From Dipteronia dyeriana (lineage: Eukaryota > Streptophyta > Magnoliopsida > Sapindales > Sapindaceae): a stretch of 64,000 nt of DNA. Below are positions 46,095 through 56,326 of the stretch, in pieces. The stretch is taken from contig CM065297.1 in NCBI GenBank assembly GCA_032871835.1, positions 30,823,598 through 30,887,597 of the forward strand, given 5' to 3'. The notes below the pieces were generated by a model. The model was not told where the DNA came from, made no database searches, and worked only from the letters and a program-made list of their open reading frames with translations. Every line of letters starts with the position of its first letter. Position 1 is the stretch's first letter. A program made the translations under genes and the position numbers.

Positions 46095-46989
46095 TGATAT
46101 CAACCTCACCAAGAGTAGTGAGACCCGGAACCAATATATGGTAATGAAGGATCATTTTCTAATTTTAAGTTTGTAAACAAGAACAAAATCGGACCGCGGA
46201 CCGTTATCTATATGAAGATAAGAACCAACGGTATCAAGAAAGTTGTAGACGCCACACTAGAGAATAAGAAAGAAGGTGAGTGATAAGTCAAGGTTTGAAC
46301 GTCACAAGGTAGAATCTTGATAAGTTCACAATTTCTATGAAGAACCAAAGAGAAAATTCTCTCAAATTTATTTCAATTCCAGTCTATCTTTCAAATTACA
46401 TCAATTGGTCCATTTTATACTAAAAATATCTAAGACCTAAAAGGGAATAAATATTAGGCAATTAACGCCTTACAATTTAGGAAAATAAATGCTAACAAAT
46501 TTAGGAAACTACTAAAGACTAAAAACTAGCAACTAGTTGATTTGTTCCTTATTTGGAAAGTTGAATTTGGGAAACAAATCAACTCTTTATTTGGGGAATA
46601 TGCTAAAGTAGGAAATATACTGAAATTGGATTCTCCTCTAACCATACGTCCCCCAAAAAATAGGAAATATTCTGAAATTCAGACTACTCAGCTCAAGTCT
46701 TTGCACAATAAGATAGATGACCGAATTTGGACTTGTTGTGATTTGTTTCGGAGGGAAAGATCTTCATAGAATCTATAGATATTATCTTGGGCTTTCCAAA
46801 AACATACTATATAATAGACAATCCGACTTCAGATGCTATCTGTAGAGGTCTACAAAGTTCAGCCCATATTTGGTCTTCATGTGGGCCTAATTTGGACTTT
46901 AATGCTTCTTTGATCCTCTTGCCTCCTTTTTAATTGGCCCAATTGGAACTTGCAATGGTTCCTTTGGTGATGCTTCTTAATTCTCATCA
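46095..46989 (-). repeat. 3' LTR of R1
   Basis: 895 bases, TGATATCAACCTCACC to AATTCTCATCA on the plus strand. Lacks about 26 bases found in the right LTR (49580-49606); otherwise nearly the same. Confidence 0.92.
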
Positions 46990-47007
46990 TTCCCCCTCTC
47001 TTCAAAA
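46990..47007 (-). promoter_or_regulatory. Polypurine tract of R1
   Basis: Minus strand TTTTGAAGAGAGGGGGAA immediately before the 3' LTR; primes plus-strand DNA synthesis. Confidence 0.85.
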
Positions 47008-48172
47008 GGATTCGTCTTCGAATCTTCACCATAATGTTGTTGATAGCCTGCGACACTTCATCAAAAGCTTGCAAATGAGAAACAATAACACTAGGCAAGG
47101 AAGGGTTAATTCCATTAGTACTAAAACATGTCTCTTTTTACAAAAGTACAATCATTGGCTGATTTGAAAATATAGCCCTTTTGACCTCACTCTCCCTTGC
47201 ATAAAAACTTACTTGTTTTCTTTCTTTTTTTTTCTCAACAACCTTTTTTTCTTTTTCATCTTTTTTTTCTTTTTTTGCTATTTCGGGCTCTTTTTCTTTT
47301 CTCTCTCTTTCTTTTGAACTCTCACTCTCACTCTCACTCTTTTTTTTGACATCTTTCTCTTTTCTTAACCTCACTTGATCTCCATACACTTGTTTTGGGG
47401 TTAAAGGTACAAGAGTGATTGGCTTTTTATTGAGTACAAAGAAGTATCTATTAGTATATTTATCATCTGTCACATGCCTATCAAACTGCCATGGTCTCCC
47501 CAAAAGGATATGGCCCTCATTCATTGGTACCAAGTCATAAAGGGCTTTAACTTCGTATTTTCCAATTGAAAACGACACCAACACCTGTTTAGTCACCTTG
47601 ATTTCCCCACTATCATATTGTAGCTTATAAGGTTTTGGGTGTTTCAAAGTGGCCAAATTTTGTTTCTCCACAAAACTAGTGCTAGCCATATTAGTATAAC
47701 TCCCCCCATCAATGATCATGCTACATACCTTATCATTATGACAACGGGTGTGCAAATTATTGTCACGTTGTACCTCATCATCTTCTTTGGCTTGAGCACT
47801 AAGAGTTCTTCTTGCCACCCAAAGCTCTCCATACCCATCTCCTCTATTCCCATTCCTAACTTTTTTACCTCCCATTCCAAGTTAAAATCTGTCTTTACCC
47901 ACATTAGACATGCGATCATCCTCCTCTAGGTCAATCCCATAATCATCTTCATAGTCATTCCTATGTGGGTTTCTTTCTCTTCGTTCCACCTTAGGAACCC
48001 TAATTGGTTGCACCCTTTGTGAACTAGACTCCGCCTTATCTATCCTATCATGCACCTCACCAATCTTAATCTCCATTCGGTCCATGTTTTTTTGTATGGC
48101 TTTATACAAAAACTTGAGATCTATCATTTCTGGTGCATCATTAGATAAGTCTCTACTTTTATCACGTGACAT
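47008..48172 (-). pseudogene. Partial Gag plus aspartic protease ORF, R1
   Basis: From ATG at 48172: MSRDKSRDLSNDAPEMIDLK, a short coiled segment (AIQKNMDRMEIKIGEVHDRI), an Arg/Asp-rich stretch, then TRCHNDKVCSMIIDGGSYTN, a retropepsin region of the plant gypsy type with active site D-G-G rather than D-S-G, VEKQNLATLKHPKPYKLQ and HILLGRPWQFDRH. A long Lys/Glu/Ser tail follows. In-frame TAA codons at about 47882 and 47138 split it; otherwise one frame runs from 48172 through LPSVIVSHLQAFDEV into the PPT and LTR. The frame stops being pol-like right after FDEV. The usual Gag capsid region is also absent. No role is proven. Confidence 0.88.
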
Positions 48173-48759
48173 ATTTGAAACCTGCAAATTTTTTTTAAAG
48201 AAAAGAGTAAGCCACACAACACTCCCTCACGTGTTTACTCTCAAAGATTGTGGCACTCACTCGTGTTTTACTCATTTCTTTTGGCTTTTACCCTCTGATG
48301 AGCTTAGACTCTCTTGTCTTTTTCCACTCTTTGTTCACTCTTTCAGTTCCCTTTTTTTTTTTACTTAGACGAACACTCATAAGAAGTTTAACAAATAAGA
48401 TGTAACAAAAGAAATTAAAAAAAAACAAAAAAAAATTAATAATATTGGACAAGAATAACAAAAAGACGAGATTCTACTACCAACTTTTTTTTTAATATCA
48501 GCACACGGAATAAAAAAGAAAGGAATAGAAAAAAATTTGAAATAAGTTCAACTACACAACCTAAAAAAAATTCAGGATCTTTTTTTTTTTGGATCTTTTT
48601 TTTATATAATGAATCTGATAAAAACTTTTTTTTTTTCATAACGGATCTGATAAAACTTGTTTTTTTTTTTGTAACGGATCTGATTTTTTTTTTAGATCAA
48701 ACAAAAAAAAAATAGATGAAGAAGAACAAGGATATATTAAACCTGATTTAGAAGCCTAA
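48173..48759 (-). other. T-rich leader of R1
   Basis: Noncoding; on the plus strand long T runs alternate with GGATCTGATAAAACTTG-like segments (three units at about 48590-48690), repeated in R2 at 57895-57990. ORFs here are Lys/Phe low-complexity and rejected. Confidence 0.7.
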
Positions 48760-48771
48760 GCTCTGATACCA
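48760..48771 (-). promoter_or_regulatory. Primer-binding site of R1
   Basis: Minus strand TGGTATCAGAGC, initiator-Met tRNA type, two bases from the LTR. Confidence 0.92.
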
Positions 48772-48773
48772 AC

Positions 48774-49694
48774 TGATATGAACCTCACCAAGAGCAGTGA
48801 GACCCGGAACCAATATATGATAATGAAGGATCGTTTTCTAATTTCAAGTTTGTAAACAAGAAAAAAATCGGACCGCGACCCATTATTTATATGAAGATAA
48901 GAACCAACGGTATCAAGAAAGTTGTAGACGCCACACTCAAGAATAAGAAAGAAGGTGAGTGATAAGTCAATGTTTGAACGCCACAAAGTAGAACCTTGAT
49001 AAGTTCACAAGTTCTATGAAGAACCAAAGAGAAAATTCTCTCAAATTTATTTCAATTCCAGTCTATCTTTCAAATTACATCAATTGGTCCATTTTATACT
49101 AAAAATATCTAAGACCTAAAAGGGAAAAAATATTAGGCAATTAATGCCTTACAATTTAGGAAAATAAATGCTAACAAATTTAGGAAACAACCAAAGACTA
49201 AAAACTAGCAACTAGTTGATTTGTTCCTAATTTGGAAAGTTGAATTCGGGAAACAAATCAACTCTTTATTTGGGGAATATGCTAAAGTAGGAAATATACT
49301 GAAATTGGATTCTCCTCCAACCAGACGTCGCCCAAAAAATAGGAAATATTCTGAAATTCGGACTGCTCAGCTCAAGTCTTTGTGCAATAAGATAGATGAC
49401 CGAATTTGGACTTGTTGTGATTTGTTTCGGAGGATAGGGTCTTTATAGAATATGTAGATATTGTCTTGGGCTTTCTGAAAACATATTATATAATAGACAA
49501 TCTGACTTCAGATGCTCTCTGTAGAGGTCCACGAAGTTCAACCCGGATTTGGTCTTTATGTGGGCCGAATTTGGACTTTAGCAGCTCTGAGTCAGCCCAT
49601 CATTTAATGATTCTTTGATCCTCTTGCCTCCTTTTTAATTGGCCCAATTGGAACTTTCAATGGTTCCTTTGGTGATGCTTCTTAATTCTCATCA
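48774..49694 (-). repeat. 5' LTR of R1
   Basis: 921 bases, plus strand TGATATGAACCTCACC to AATTCTCATCA, followed by the right target duplication ATAAG at 49695-49699. Confidence 0.92.
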
Positions 49695-49936
49695 ATAAGT
49701 ACCTTGACGGGTTAACAGGGTAATGCCGTTGTACTTCCGTACCAGTTGGTCTGCAAGAGTGTAGGAACTTCATCTTGCTACTTTAATTATGTCAAGGTAC
49801 CTATGTTGTGCTAGGCTTGGCATTTCGAGGTAAACCATTATGTCTAATACCAATCTGGTATGTGGAGGCGTTCTCTATCTGGTGCTAACTGGGTGGAAAT
49901 TTCCCTTTATGGCCTTGCCAAATTTGGCTATTAACA

Positions 49937-50345
49937 AAAATCCCCTCTGACTTAAACACTAGTGATTGATTTGGGGTTGGAGTCAGATTTCCTTTTATGC
50001 TTGGGAAATTTTTATGTTTTCAGGTTGCTACCAAAATCTGGGAGGAAATCTTCCCATTAAATGCAATAGCCATGTGTCAAGCAGGGGAAAGCTTATTGTT
50101 TTGAAAATGGAGTGGTTTTTGGCATCTTACGAGTATCGAGGGGAAAATCTCACCTTCTCGATCACACTTTGGTTCCCGGTTACTGTTCCATTATGCCTAT
50201 TTAAACTCTCCTTCCTCTTTGTTTTCTCTCATGCTTTCAAATCTTTTACTTCGAAAACTTGAAAAAACCTTAAACTCTCTTGCCTTCTTAACTTCTCTCT
50301 AGCTTTCTTCATTTGATTTTCTAAAACTCTAATTTGTTACTGCCT
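49937..50345 (-). other. Region between Tat antisense ORF and 3' LTR, G-right
   Basis: Noncoding for the minus-strand element; also the likely promoter and leader of the plus-strand antisense ORF. Pyrimidine-rich at 50205-50345 (CTCTCCTTCCTC, CTTGCCTTCTTAACTTCTC). Homologous to 32908-33179 plus 30641-30774 in G-left. A GCCTATTTAAACTC at 50197-50210 looks like a TATA box placed about 150 bases before the ORF. Confidence 0.5.
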
Positions 50346-51344
50346 TATCAAATTCTAATCATGATGGCATTGAAAGGTTGGTAGAGGGTGATTCCTTGAG
50401 ATTCACTGGTAGAAAATGAGCTCGAGAAGAAGATAGCAGGGAGAGCGACACTCCTCTTCTACAACCACACCGTCGGTTCGGTCCAAATACCTCAATCGGG
50501 ATTGGATTCTTGAAAAACCCAGATACTGCTTTAGAGATAGTTGAGAGGGATTCTAAAGGAGAGTCAGGTAAGGTTGAAGCTGTAGGGAGTCACGCCGAGG
50601 AAGTCACCGTCACGACAGAAGGGGTGCTTTCCCTGCCTCACAATTTTAGAATAATCCCTGATTCCACCACTACTGTGAGGTCGATCAACTGTTTGAGGGA
50701 GAGATTCGGTATCTCTGAAAACATTACGATCACTATCCCCATAGGAGGTATGATTTATACAGCCCTCTCCCTAGTGTGCTACGTATCCATGCCGCTGCTT
50801 TCGAAAGCGGAGTAAGGTTACCTCTCCACACGTCTCTCCGTAGAGCGCTTCATGCTCTTCAGCTTGCTCCCTTCTAGTTGACAATGGGGTTTTGGAGGCA
50901 CTTAGTAGGTTTCCTTATTCTATAGAAGGAACAGTGTAAGAAGGATCGTATCGAGAGGGAGTCAGGGTTAGATAAGTTATGGTTTCTTTTATAGATTACC
51001 GTTATAACTCCCTGTCCTAAAATGCAATTCTACCTTTGAGCGAAGAATGATTTGAAATTCATTGTACCAGGTGCCACCTAGATGATCACCTCCTGGAGAG
51101 AGGAATTGGTGGTGGTCAACAGGGACTGGGGAAATTTTTTTTTTCATTAGGAGGACAAAGTACCAAGTCCCTACCTAATATAATGACAAACTGGTATGGG
51201 GGAAGACTTCTCTACTAGCTGAATTAAAGTCGATCCTAAAGGCAATCATTGACCACAAGTATGTCAAGCTGGAGTTTCCGACCTCGGATGCTTTTGATTT
51301 GGGTAGGGTGAACCGGTACTTACGCATCTCAGCTGCTTCTCCAG

Positions 51345-51432
51345 GTGTGTTGAAACCTTCTGCTTCTGTTGATTTGGATTTCGTAATTATCGCTTGTTTA
51401 TTCTAATTCTTTATCGATCTGTACACTTTCAG
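51345..51432 (+). other. Putative intron 1 of antisense ORF
   Basis: 88 bases, GTGTGTTG at the donor and CACTTTCAG at the acceptor, T-rich. Upstream coding (VNRYLRISAASP) matches the G-left copy, where the same point near 29640 is followed by similarly noncoding T-rich sequence. Confidence 0.55.
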
Positions 51433-51914
51433 TTGTTCCATTACCGGCCCAACAGGAGCCCGACCTGCTCGTTAGCTAACCCCTTCCAAGGTCCACTCCT
51501 TAGTTTAGTTCTCCTGTTGCCAAATCACTAGGTCTTCTCCTCATCCTCTTATAGTGGTGAGGCATATACCTGCTGGGATTCCCAGGGCACCTCTCCCTTC
51601 TACGCCCAATATCTCAAATGGATTTCTTCGCATCCCGACTATTTAGGGTGAAAGGCCAAGGCTATTCTGTTGCTGCTGCTACTCCACCCTGCTTGTCTGT
51701 TCCAGTTCCTCATCAAGCTGTGAGGGGTCCTAAAACCTCTGTTGCCACCAACCACGTAGCTCCTTTTGTGAACACTAGGCCACATCTAAGGATTACTGGT
51801 CAGAATGAGGTCATTGACCGATTTATCCTTTCCTGCCCTGGTAGAGGATTAGCTTCGATAAACTCTCTACCCTCTAAGATTTTGCTCACCAAGGGTACTG
51901 CCCTTATTGTTGAG

Positions 51915-52008
51915 GTAAGTGTGTTGTCATATATCTTCTTATCATTATGTTGGCATTTACATATCTGGTAATTTAGGTGTTGACTAACTTTATTGTTGTG
52001 CTTTGTAG
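51915..52008 (+). other. Putative intron 2 of antisense ORF
   Basis: 94 bases, consensus donor GTAAGT, pyrimidine-rich acceptor TTGTGCTTTGTAG and possible branch site TTGACTAAC at 51979-51987. It falls between codons, and splicing keeps the frame open on both sides. Confidence 0.7.
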
Positions 52009-52860
52009 ACTTTCAAGTATAACGTAGCGGTGAGCCATCAGATGGCCTCACTAAAGGCTCGTGTTGAAAAGGTTGAGTCCAATACTGAGCTTACCAAAGG
52101 GGAGCTCGATCAAACCAAGGGCGTGGTACATGCATTGAGACTTAACATAGATGAGATTAAGAAGGCGCTATATGATACACGATGTAAACTAAAGAGGTTG
52201 ATGTGCTCTCTAGATCAGGAGACCCTCGGGTTGGAGTGGCAGGCTATGGAAAGAAACTTTTAGTGGAAGAAAGCCAAGGAGCAGGAGGTGGAAAACTGAG
52301 CTCTGTACGCTCAAGTGGCCAGCTTGGAGGCTGAAGTTGACTTCTCTTTCGATGATGGCTACTTCTATACTGCATTCCAATCATCCAATGTCCTACCTCT
52401 TCCCTTTGACTTAGCCACCATCACAAACTGGGATAGGGAGGAGAAAATGGATAGAGTAAATAAAATTTCAACCCCCACTGGTGATGTAACAGGTACCTCT
52501 CGGGCTGCTGTTGTTGATGAGGGCACAAACATTAAAGATCATCAGCCTAGGACTGTCTGCTTCTAAGGAGATAGAAGAAAACCTGCGTGCTGCACAAGGA
52601 GTTATGGAGGACCAGTTTTCCCTCAAGGTGGTGGTGGAAAGCCAATCTGATCCTGCTTCAGTGGAAGAGGTAGCCGAGGAGAAATCGACAGAGGAGCAAG
52701 AATGGGGTGAAAGTCGCCACAACCTCCCAGATTGAGCTCATCCCTCCTAAGATTCTAGCTGCAGTTGCCCAAGTGTTGATTGAGGAACATGCCGGTAAGC
52801 AACCACCATGGGGTGGAGCTGTTGGAAGGGGACATAAGGAGGGTGCTGACGAATGAACCA

Positions 52861-53480
52861 GTAATATGATATATCACCTATTTATGTTGCCCGAAAATCC
52901 CTGCTGGATCAAGAAACTGAAATAAACCGTTCCTGTTATTTCTTCAACGAGGCCTCTATTTTTTTATGTAGCCCGATAGCAGGGGATGGGCTCTTTTCTC
53001 GAAATGAATAAAAAAATCTTTCTTTCTTCTATTCCTGTATTTGGTTGAATCATCCCTTGGTTGAACTTTTATTGCTTCATCTCTTGACTTGTTCCTAGAG
53101 TGTACTCCCCTATGTATACCTGACTTAAATAGATTAAGGTAATAAAAGAAAGATTTAACATTTTCCAAACATATGAGGACTAATAAACCTAATGTCATGT
53201 TCTAACTTTAGATGCTAAATGCTAATTTAGTCTCTCTAGTCGTAACTCGTGAGGCTCTAAGTTTGAGCGGTCTTTCGGCTCCTTTTAGATGCTACGTTTG
53301 TGGCTCTCACCATCCTTGTTTCAGGGTTTGGGCGAAGTGACCCATATTAAGAACTCGGGTACCAAGGGCGTTCATTTATCGTGATACTCTGGTACTCAGA
53401 TGATAACTTGACTGCGATGTTTGCTGCTATCATTTTAAGTTCCCAATGCAAGCCTGGTTTAAATGAACCATGTCGACACA
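52861..53480. other. Spacer after antisense ORF
   Basis: A/T-rich; contains AATGAATAAAAAAATC near 53005 that could serve as a poly(A) signal for the antisense transcript. Nothing else recognised. Confidence 0.4.
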
Positions 53481-54039
53481 AACAACTTAAAAATAGGTGA
53501 AAGAATAAGCTAGAGTAAACAAATGACAGTGCTTGGTTCGAGGTACTTGGTCAAGGCGGTCCCCATGGGCTTTCTAACCATGTTGATTTTCCTTTCTAGG
53601 AGAATCGGAGCACCAAACATTCCTATTTTTAGGAACTTTGGTACCCTTGGAGAAATACTTGGCCAAGTTAACCCAGGTACCTTTGGTCCCCACACCAGAG
53701 AGGTATAATACCATGGTGGTCTCGATCTAACGGGCAACTATGCACTTATATCTAGATCTTTCTTGGGGGTGGTAGCCTGACCAAGGCATCAGGATTGTCA
53801 TTCGGCTATTCTGGTCTCGTGATCTAGCTGGCAACTATGCACTTTTGCTCAGATCCTTCTTAGCGGGAGATGGTGTCCGATAAAGGCATTAGAAGTGGTG
53901 AAAGGCTTCCCCGACCAATCTCTGGTCTTGTTTTCTGGCTGGCAGCTATACACTTATGCTCAGATCATCCTTGGAGAGGAATGGCTCCCGACCAAGACGT
54001 CAAGGATGTAATCTAGCTATCCTTGGTTTACAACAATTA
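53481..54039 (-). repeat. Tandem repeats in G-right 3' region
   Basis: Units of about 95-111 bases start at 53720, 53815 and 53926 (TCTCG...GGCAACTATGCACTT...CAGATC). Homologous to the repeats at 34846-35315. This lies after the pol stop on the minus strand. Confidence 0.8.
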
Positions 54040-55379
54040 TGGCAAAATTCCTCTTAATGAAAAAGAAAAATACGACTGGAGATGGAGAAACTAACTGGAG
54101 ATTTTATTGATAATCAAGCTGGAATTACAATTAACTCATGAGTCGATAATACTGATACCTAGCCATGACTAATCTGCTTAAAGTCCCCTGCTTAGGGGTA
54201 AAACCTCTTCAACTGGTCAACGTTCCACGTATGATCGATAGATCATCCATCCATGTCTTCGAGCTAGTAAGCCCCACTCTGGACCACAACCTTGATTAAG
54301 TATGGGCCATCTAAGTTTGGCCTGAAGACCCTATCAGACTTGACCCTAGTGTTCTGAGTTACCTTCATGAGTACTAGATGCCCTTCTTTGAAGCTTAAGG
54401 CCCTCAACCTCTTATTTAAGTACATTGTTATCCTGCAATGGTAGACTGCTACCCTTTCTACCACTTTATCCTGTTTTTCTTCCAGAAGGTCCAGTTTTGC
54501 CCTAAGCTTGACCTCTTTGCTTTCAGGCTCAAAGTGTTAAACCCGAAACGATGTCATTTTATGCTCAATAGGCAAGACCGCATCTACCCCAAATGCTAAG
54601 GAGTAGGGTGTTTCTCTGGTCGTGGTTCTTAAGGTGGTCGGGTAGGCCCAAAGTACCTCGAGCAACTCCTCTGCCCACTTGCCCTTCTTTTACATGAGCT
54701 TCATTTTCAGAACTTTTCTTACTAAAAGGGAACACGAGAAAGAGGTATACCAACCAATTGTATTGATTTCGTTTCGGGATATAACCCCGCAAGGTGGAGT
54801 ACCGTACCACAAGGTTTTTATTCCTAAGCTTTCCTTCCATTCCGCGAGAGTAGGCACCAAAAGTTATCCTATCATTTATTGGAGTGGAATTTTGATTGTC
54901 TTACTGGTGGCCTCAACCACACTGTTGGTTTGAGGGTGAGCTACCGAGGCAAAACGGATGTCAATTCCCAAGTCTTCACAAAATCCCCTGAATCAGGCAT
55001 TGTCAAATTCCTTACCGAGGTGGGTGAAGATGACGATTAGGGGATAAAATCTGTATACCACGTCAATATTGATAAACCTTGTGATGTTCTCCTCCAAGAT
55101 CTGGGACAACGGTCCTGCTCCCACCCACCGAGTTAAGTAGCCGATTGCTACAATGGCATGTTTAGCTTGTCTGGGAGCAGTGGGGAGCAGCCCAATCAAA
55201 TCAAACCTCCCAAATGGTAAATGGATAGGGTGAACTAATCGAAGATAATTACTCGAGAGGAAGGTGGCTCAAGTTTGAAGTCTTCTGGCATCCTGGTCGT
55301 TCAGTAATTTCCCATGTGAAGTACCTGGTAAGCTAACACTTCCCCTCTGATGCAATTTCCATACTTCCCAGAGTGGACC
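54040..55379 (-). pseudogene. Tat integrase, G-right
   Basis: Minus strand from the R2 insertion: VHSGKYGNCIRGEVLAYQVL is the zinc-finger part, then a shifted frame MIGLLPTAPRQAKHAIVAIG followed by YLTRWVGAGPLSQILEENIT and FTHLGKEFDNA, the Ty3/gypsy core (WGMDxxGPLP, VAIDYFTKWVEA, DNGxxFD). Here the second catalytic Asp region reads FTHLGKEFDNA, so the D-N-G is changed. The C terminus at 54464-54264 has RALSFKEGHLVLMKVTQNTR and LDGPYLIKVV, followed by the LEDMDG-like and WNVDQLKRF motifs at about 54265-54200. Several frameshifts. The first 5' part lies on the other side of R2 at 59014. Confidence 0.85.
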
Positions 55380-56313
55380 TGATATGAACCTCACCGATAG
55401 TAGTGAGACCTGGAACCAATATATGTAACGAAGGATCGTTTTCTAATCAAGTTTTTAAACAAGAATATTATCGGACCGCGTCCTGTTACCTATAAAGAGT
55501 TATGAACCAACAGTATCAAGAAAGTTGTAGACGCCACACTCAAGAAAAAGAAAGAAGGTGAAAGATAAGTCAAGGTTTGAACGCCACAAGGTAGAACCTT
55601 GATAAGTCCACAAGTTCTATAAAGAACCAAAGAGAAAACTCTCTCAATTTTATTTTAATTCAAAATCTATTCTCAAATTACATCAATTGGTCCCTTTTAT
55701 ACTAAAAATATCTAAGACCTAAAAGGGAATATATATTAGGCAATTAATGCCTTACAATTTAGGAAAATAAATGCTAACAAATTTAGGAAACAACTAAAGA
55801 CTAAAAACTAGCAACTAGTTGATTTGTTCCTTATTTGGAAAGTTGAATTCGGGAAACAAATCAACTCTTTATTTGGGGAATATATATAAAATAGGGAATA
55901 TGCTGAAGTAGGAAAAATACTGAAATTGGATTCTCCTCCAACCATACGTCGCCGAAAAAAATAGGAAATATTCTGAAATTCGGACTGCTCTGCTCAAGTC
56001 TTCGCGTAATAAGATAGATGACCGAATTTGGACTTGTTGTGATCTGTTTCGGAAGACAGAATCTTCATAAAATCTGTAGAGATTGTCTTGGGCTTTCCGA
56101 AAACATATTATAATAGAAATTCCAACTTCAGACGCTCTCTGTAGAGGTCCACGAAGTTCAGCCCTGATTTGGTCTTCATGTGGGCCGAATTTGGACTTTA
56201 GCAACTTGGAATCAGCCCATCATATAATGCTTCTTTGATCCTCTTGCCTCCTTTTAATTGGCCCAATTGGAACATGCAATGGTTCCTTTGGTGATGCTTC
56301 TTAATTCTCATCA
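55380..56313 (-). repeat. 3' LTR of R2
   Basis: 934 bases, plus strand TGATATGAACCTCACCGA to AATTCTCATCA, followed by the PPT (minus strand AAAAGAGGGGGAA at 56314-56326). Confidence 0.92.
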
Positions 56314-56326
56314 TTCCCCCTCTTTT

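Larger units (their letters stand above)
46095..49694 (-). mobile_element. Non-autonomous gag-protease LTR element R1
   Basis: A complete 3.6 kb element: LTRs at 46095-46989 and 48774-49694, PBS next to the right LTR and PPT next to the left LTR, so it reads on the minus strand. Target duplication ATAAA/ATAAG. The inside holds one gag-protease ORF and T-rich filler, with no RT, RNase H or integrase. It needs enzymes from another element. A second copy, R2, is at 55380-59013 with the same structure. Confidence 0.92.
43092..49936 (-). repeat. 3' LTR of G-right in three pieces
   Basis: Pieces at 49936-49695, 46094-45508 and 43398-43092 add up to about 1.14 kb and align in order with 33180-34341. 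The minus strand starts TGTTAATAGCC and ends near TTGTTATA. R1 occupies 46095-49694 and S1 43399-45507. The purine run GTCAGAGGGGATTTT at 49937-49951 (minus strand) is the polypurine tract. Confidence 0.85.
50346..52860 (+). pseudogene. Tat antisense ORF with introns (PF04195-like), G-right copy
   Basis: Runs opposite to pol. Exon 1 reads NSNHDGIERLVEGDS, LKNPDTALEIVERDSKGESG, LPHNFRIIPDSTTTVRSINC, then in a second frame VRLPLHTSLRRALHALQLAP and LTMGFWRHL, the conserved core of the plant domain called putative gypsy-type transposon (Transposase_28). A GT-AG gap at 51345-51432 (CAG/GTGTGT...TTTCAG) and one at 51915-52008 (GAG/GTAAGT...TTTGTAG) look like introns. Removing the second joins two open frames in phase (51618-51914 with 52009-52263). 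The C-terminal part is a coiled coil (QMASLKARVEKVESNTELTK) and an acidic tail to 52735. The start codon is lost and several frameshifts and stops occur. Function unknown; the protein is specific to Tat elements. Confidence 0.8.

Noticed and set aside
47138..47875. Lys/Glu/Ser-rich ORF taken at first as a host nuclear protein
   Set aside because: The N-terminal part is a retropepsin (IIDGGS, HILLGRPWQFD) and it sits between LTRs with PBS and PPT; the charged tail is typical of plant gypsy proteases.
48436..48755. Short hydrophobic Lys/Phe-rich ORFs (also at 57653-58009) as possible membrane proteins
   Set aside because: They translate A/T homopolymer runs of the R leader.
50510..52735. Antisense ORF considered as the gag of a plus-strand gypsy element
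   Set aside because: The neighbouring LTR is minus-oriented with a PPT on that side, pol of the same element is on the minus strand, and G-left shows the same antisense arrangement.
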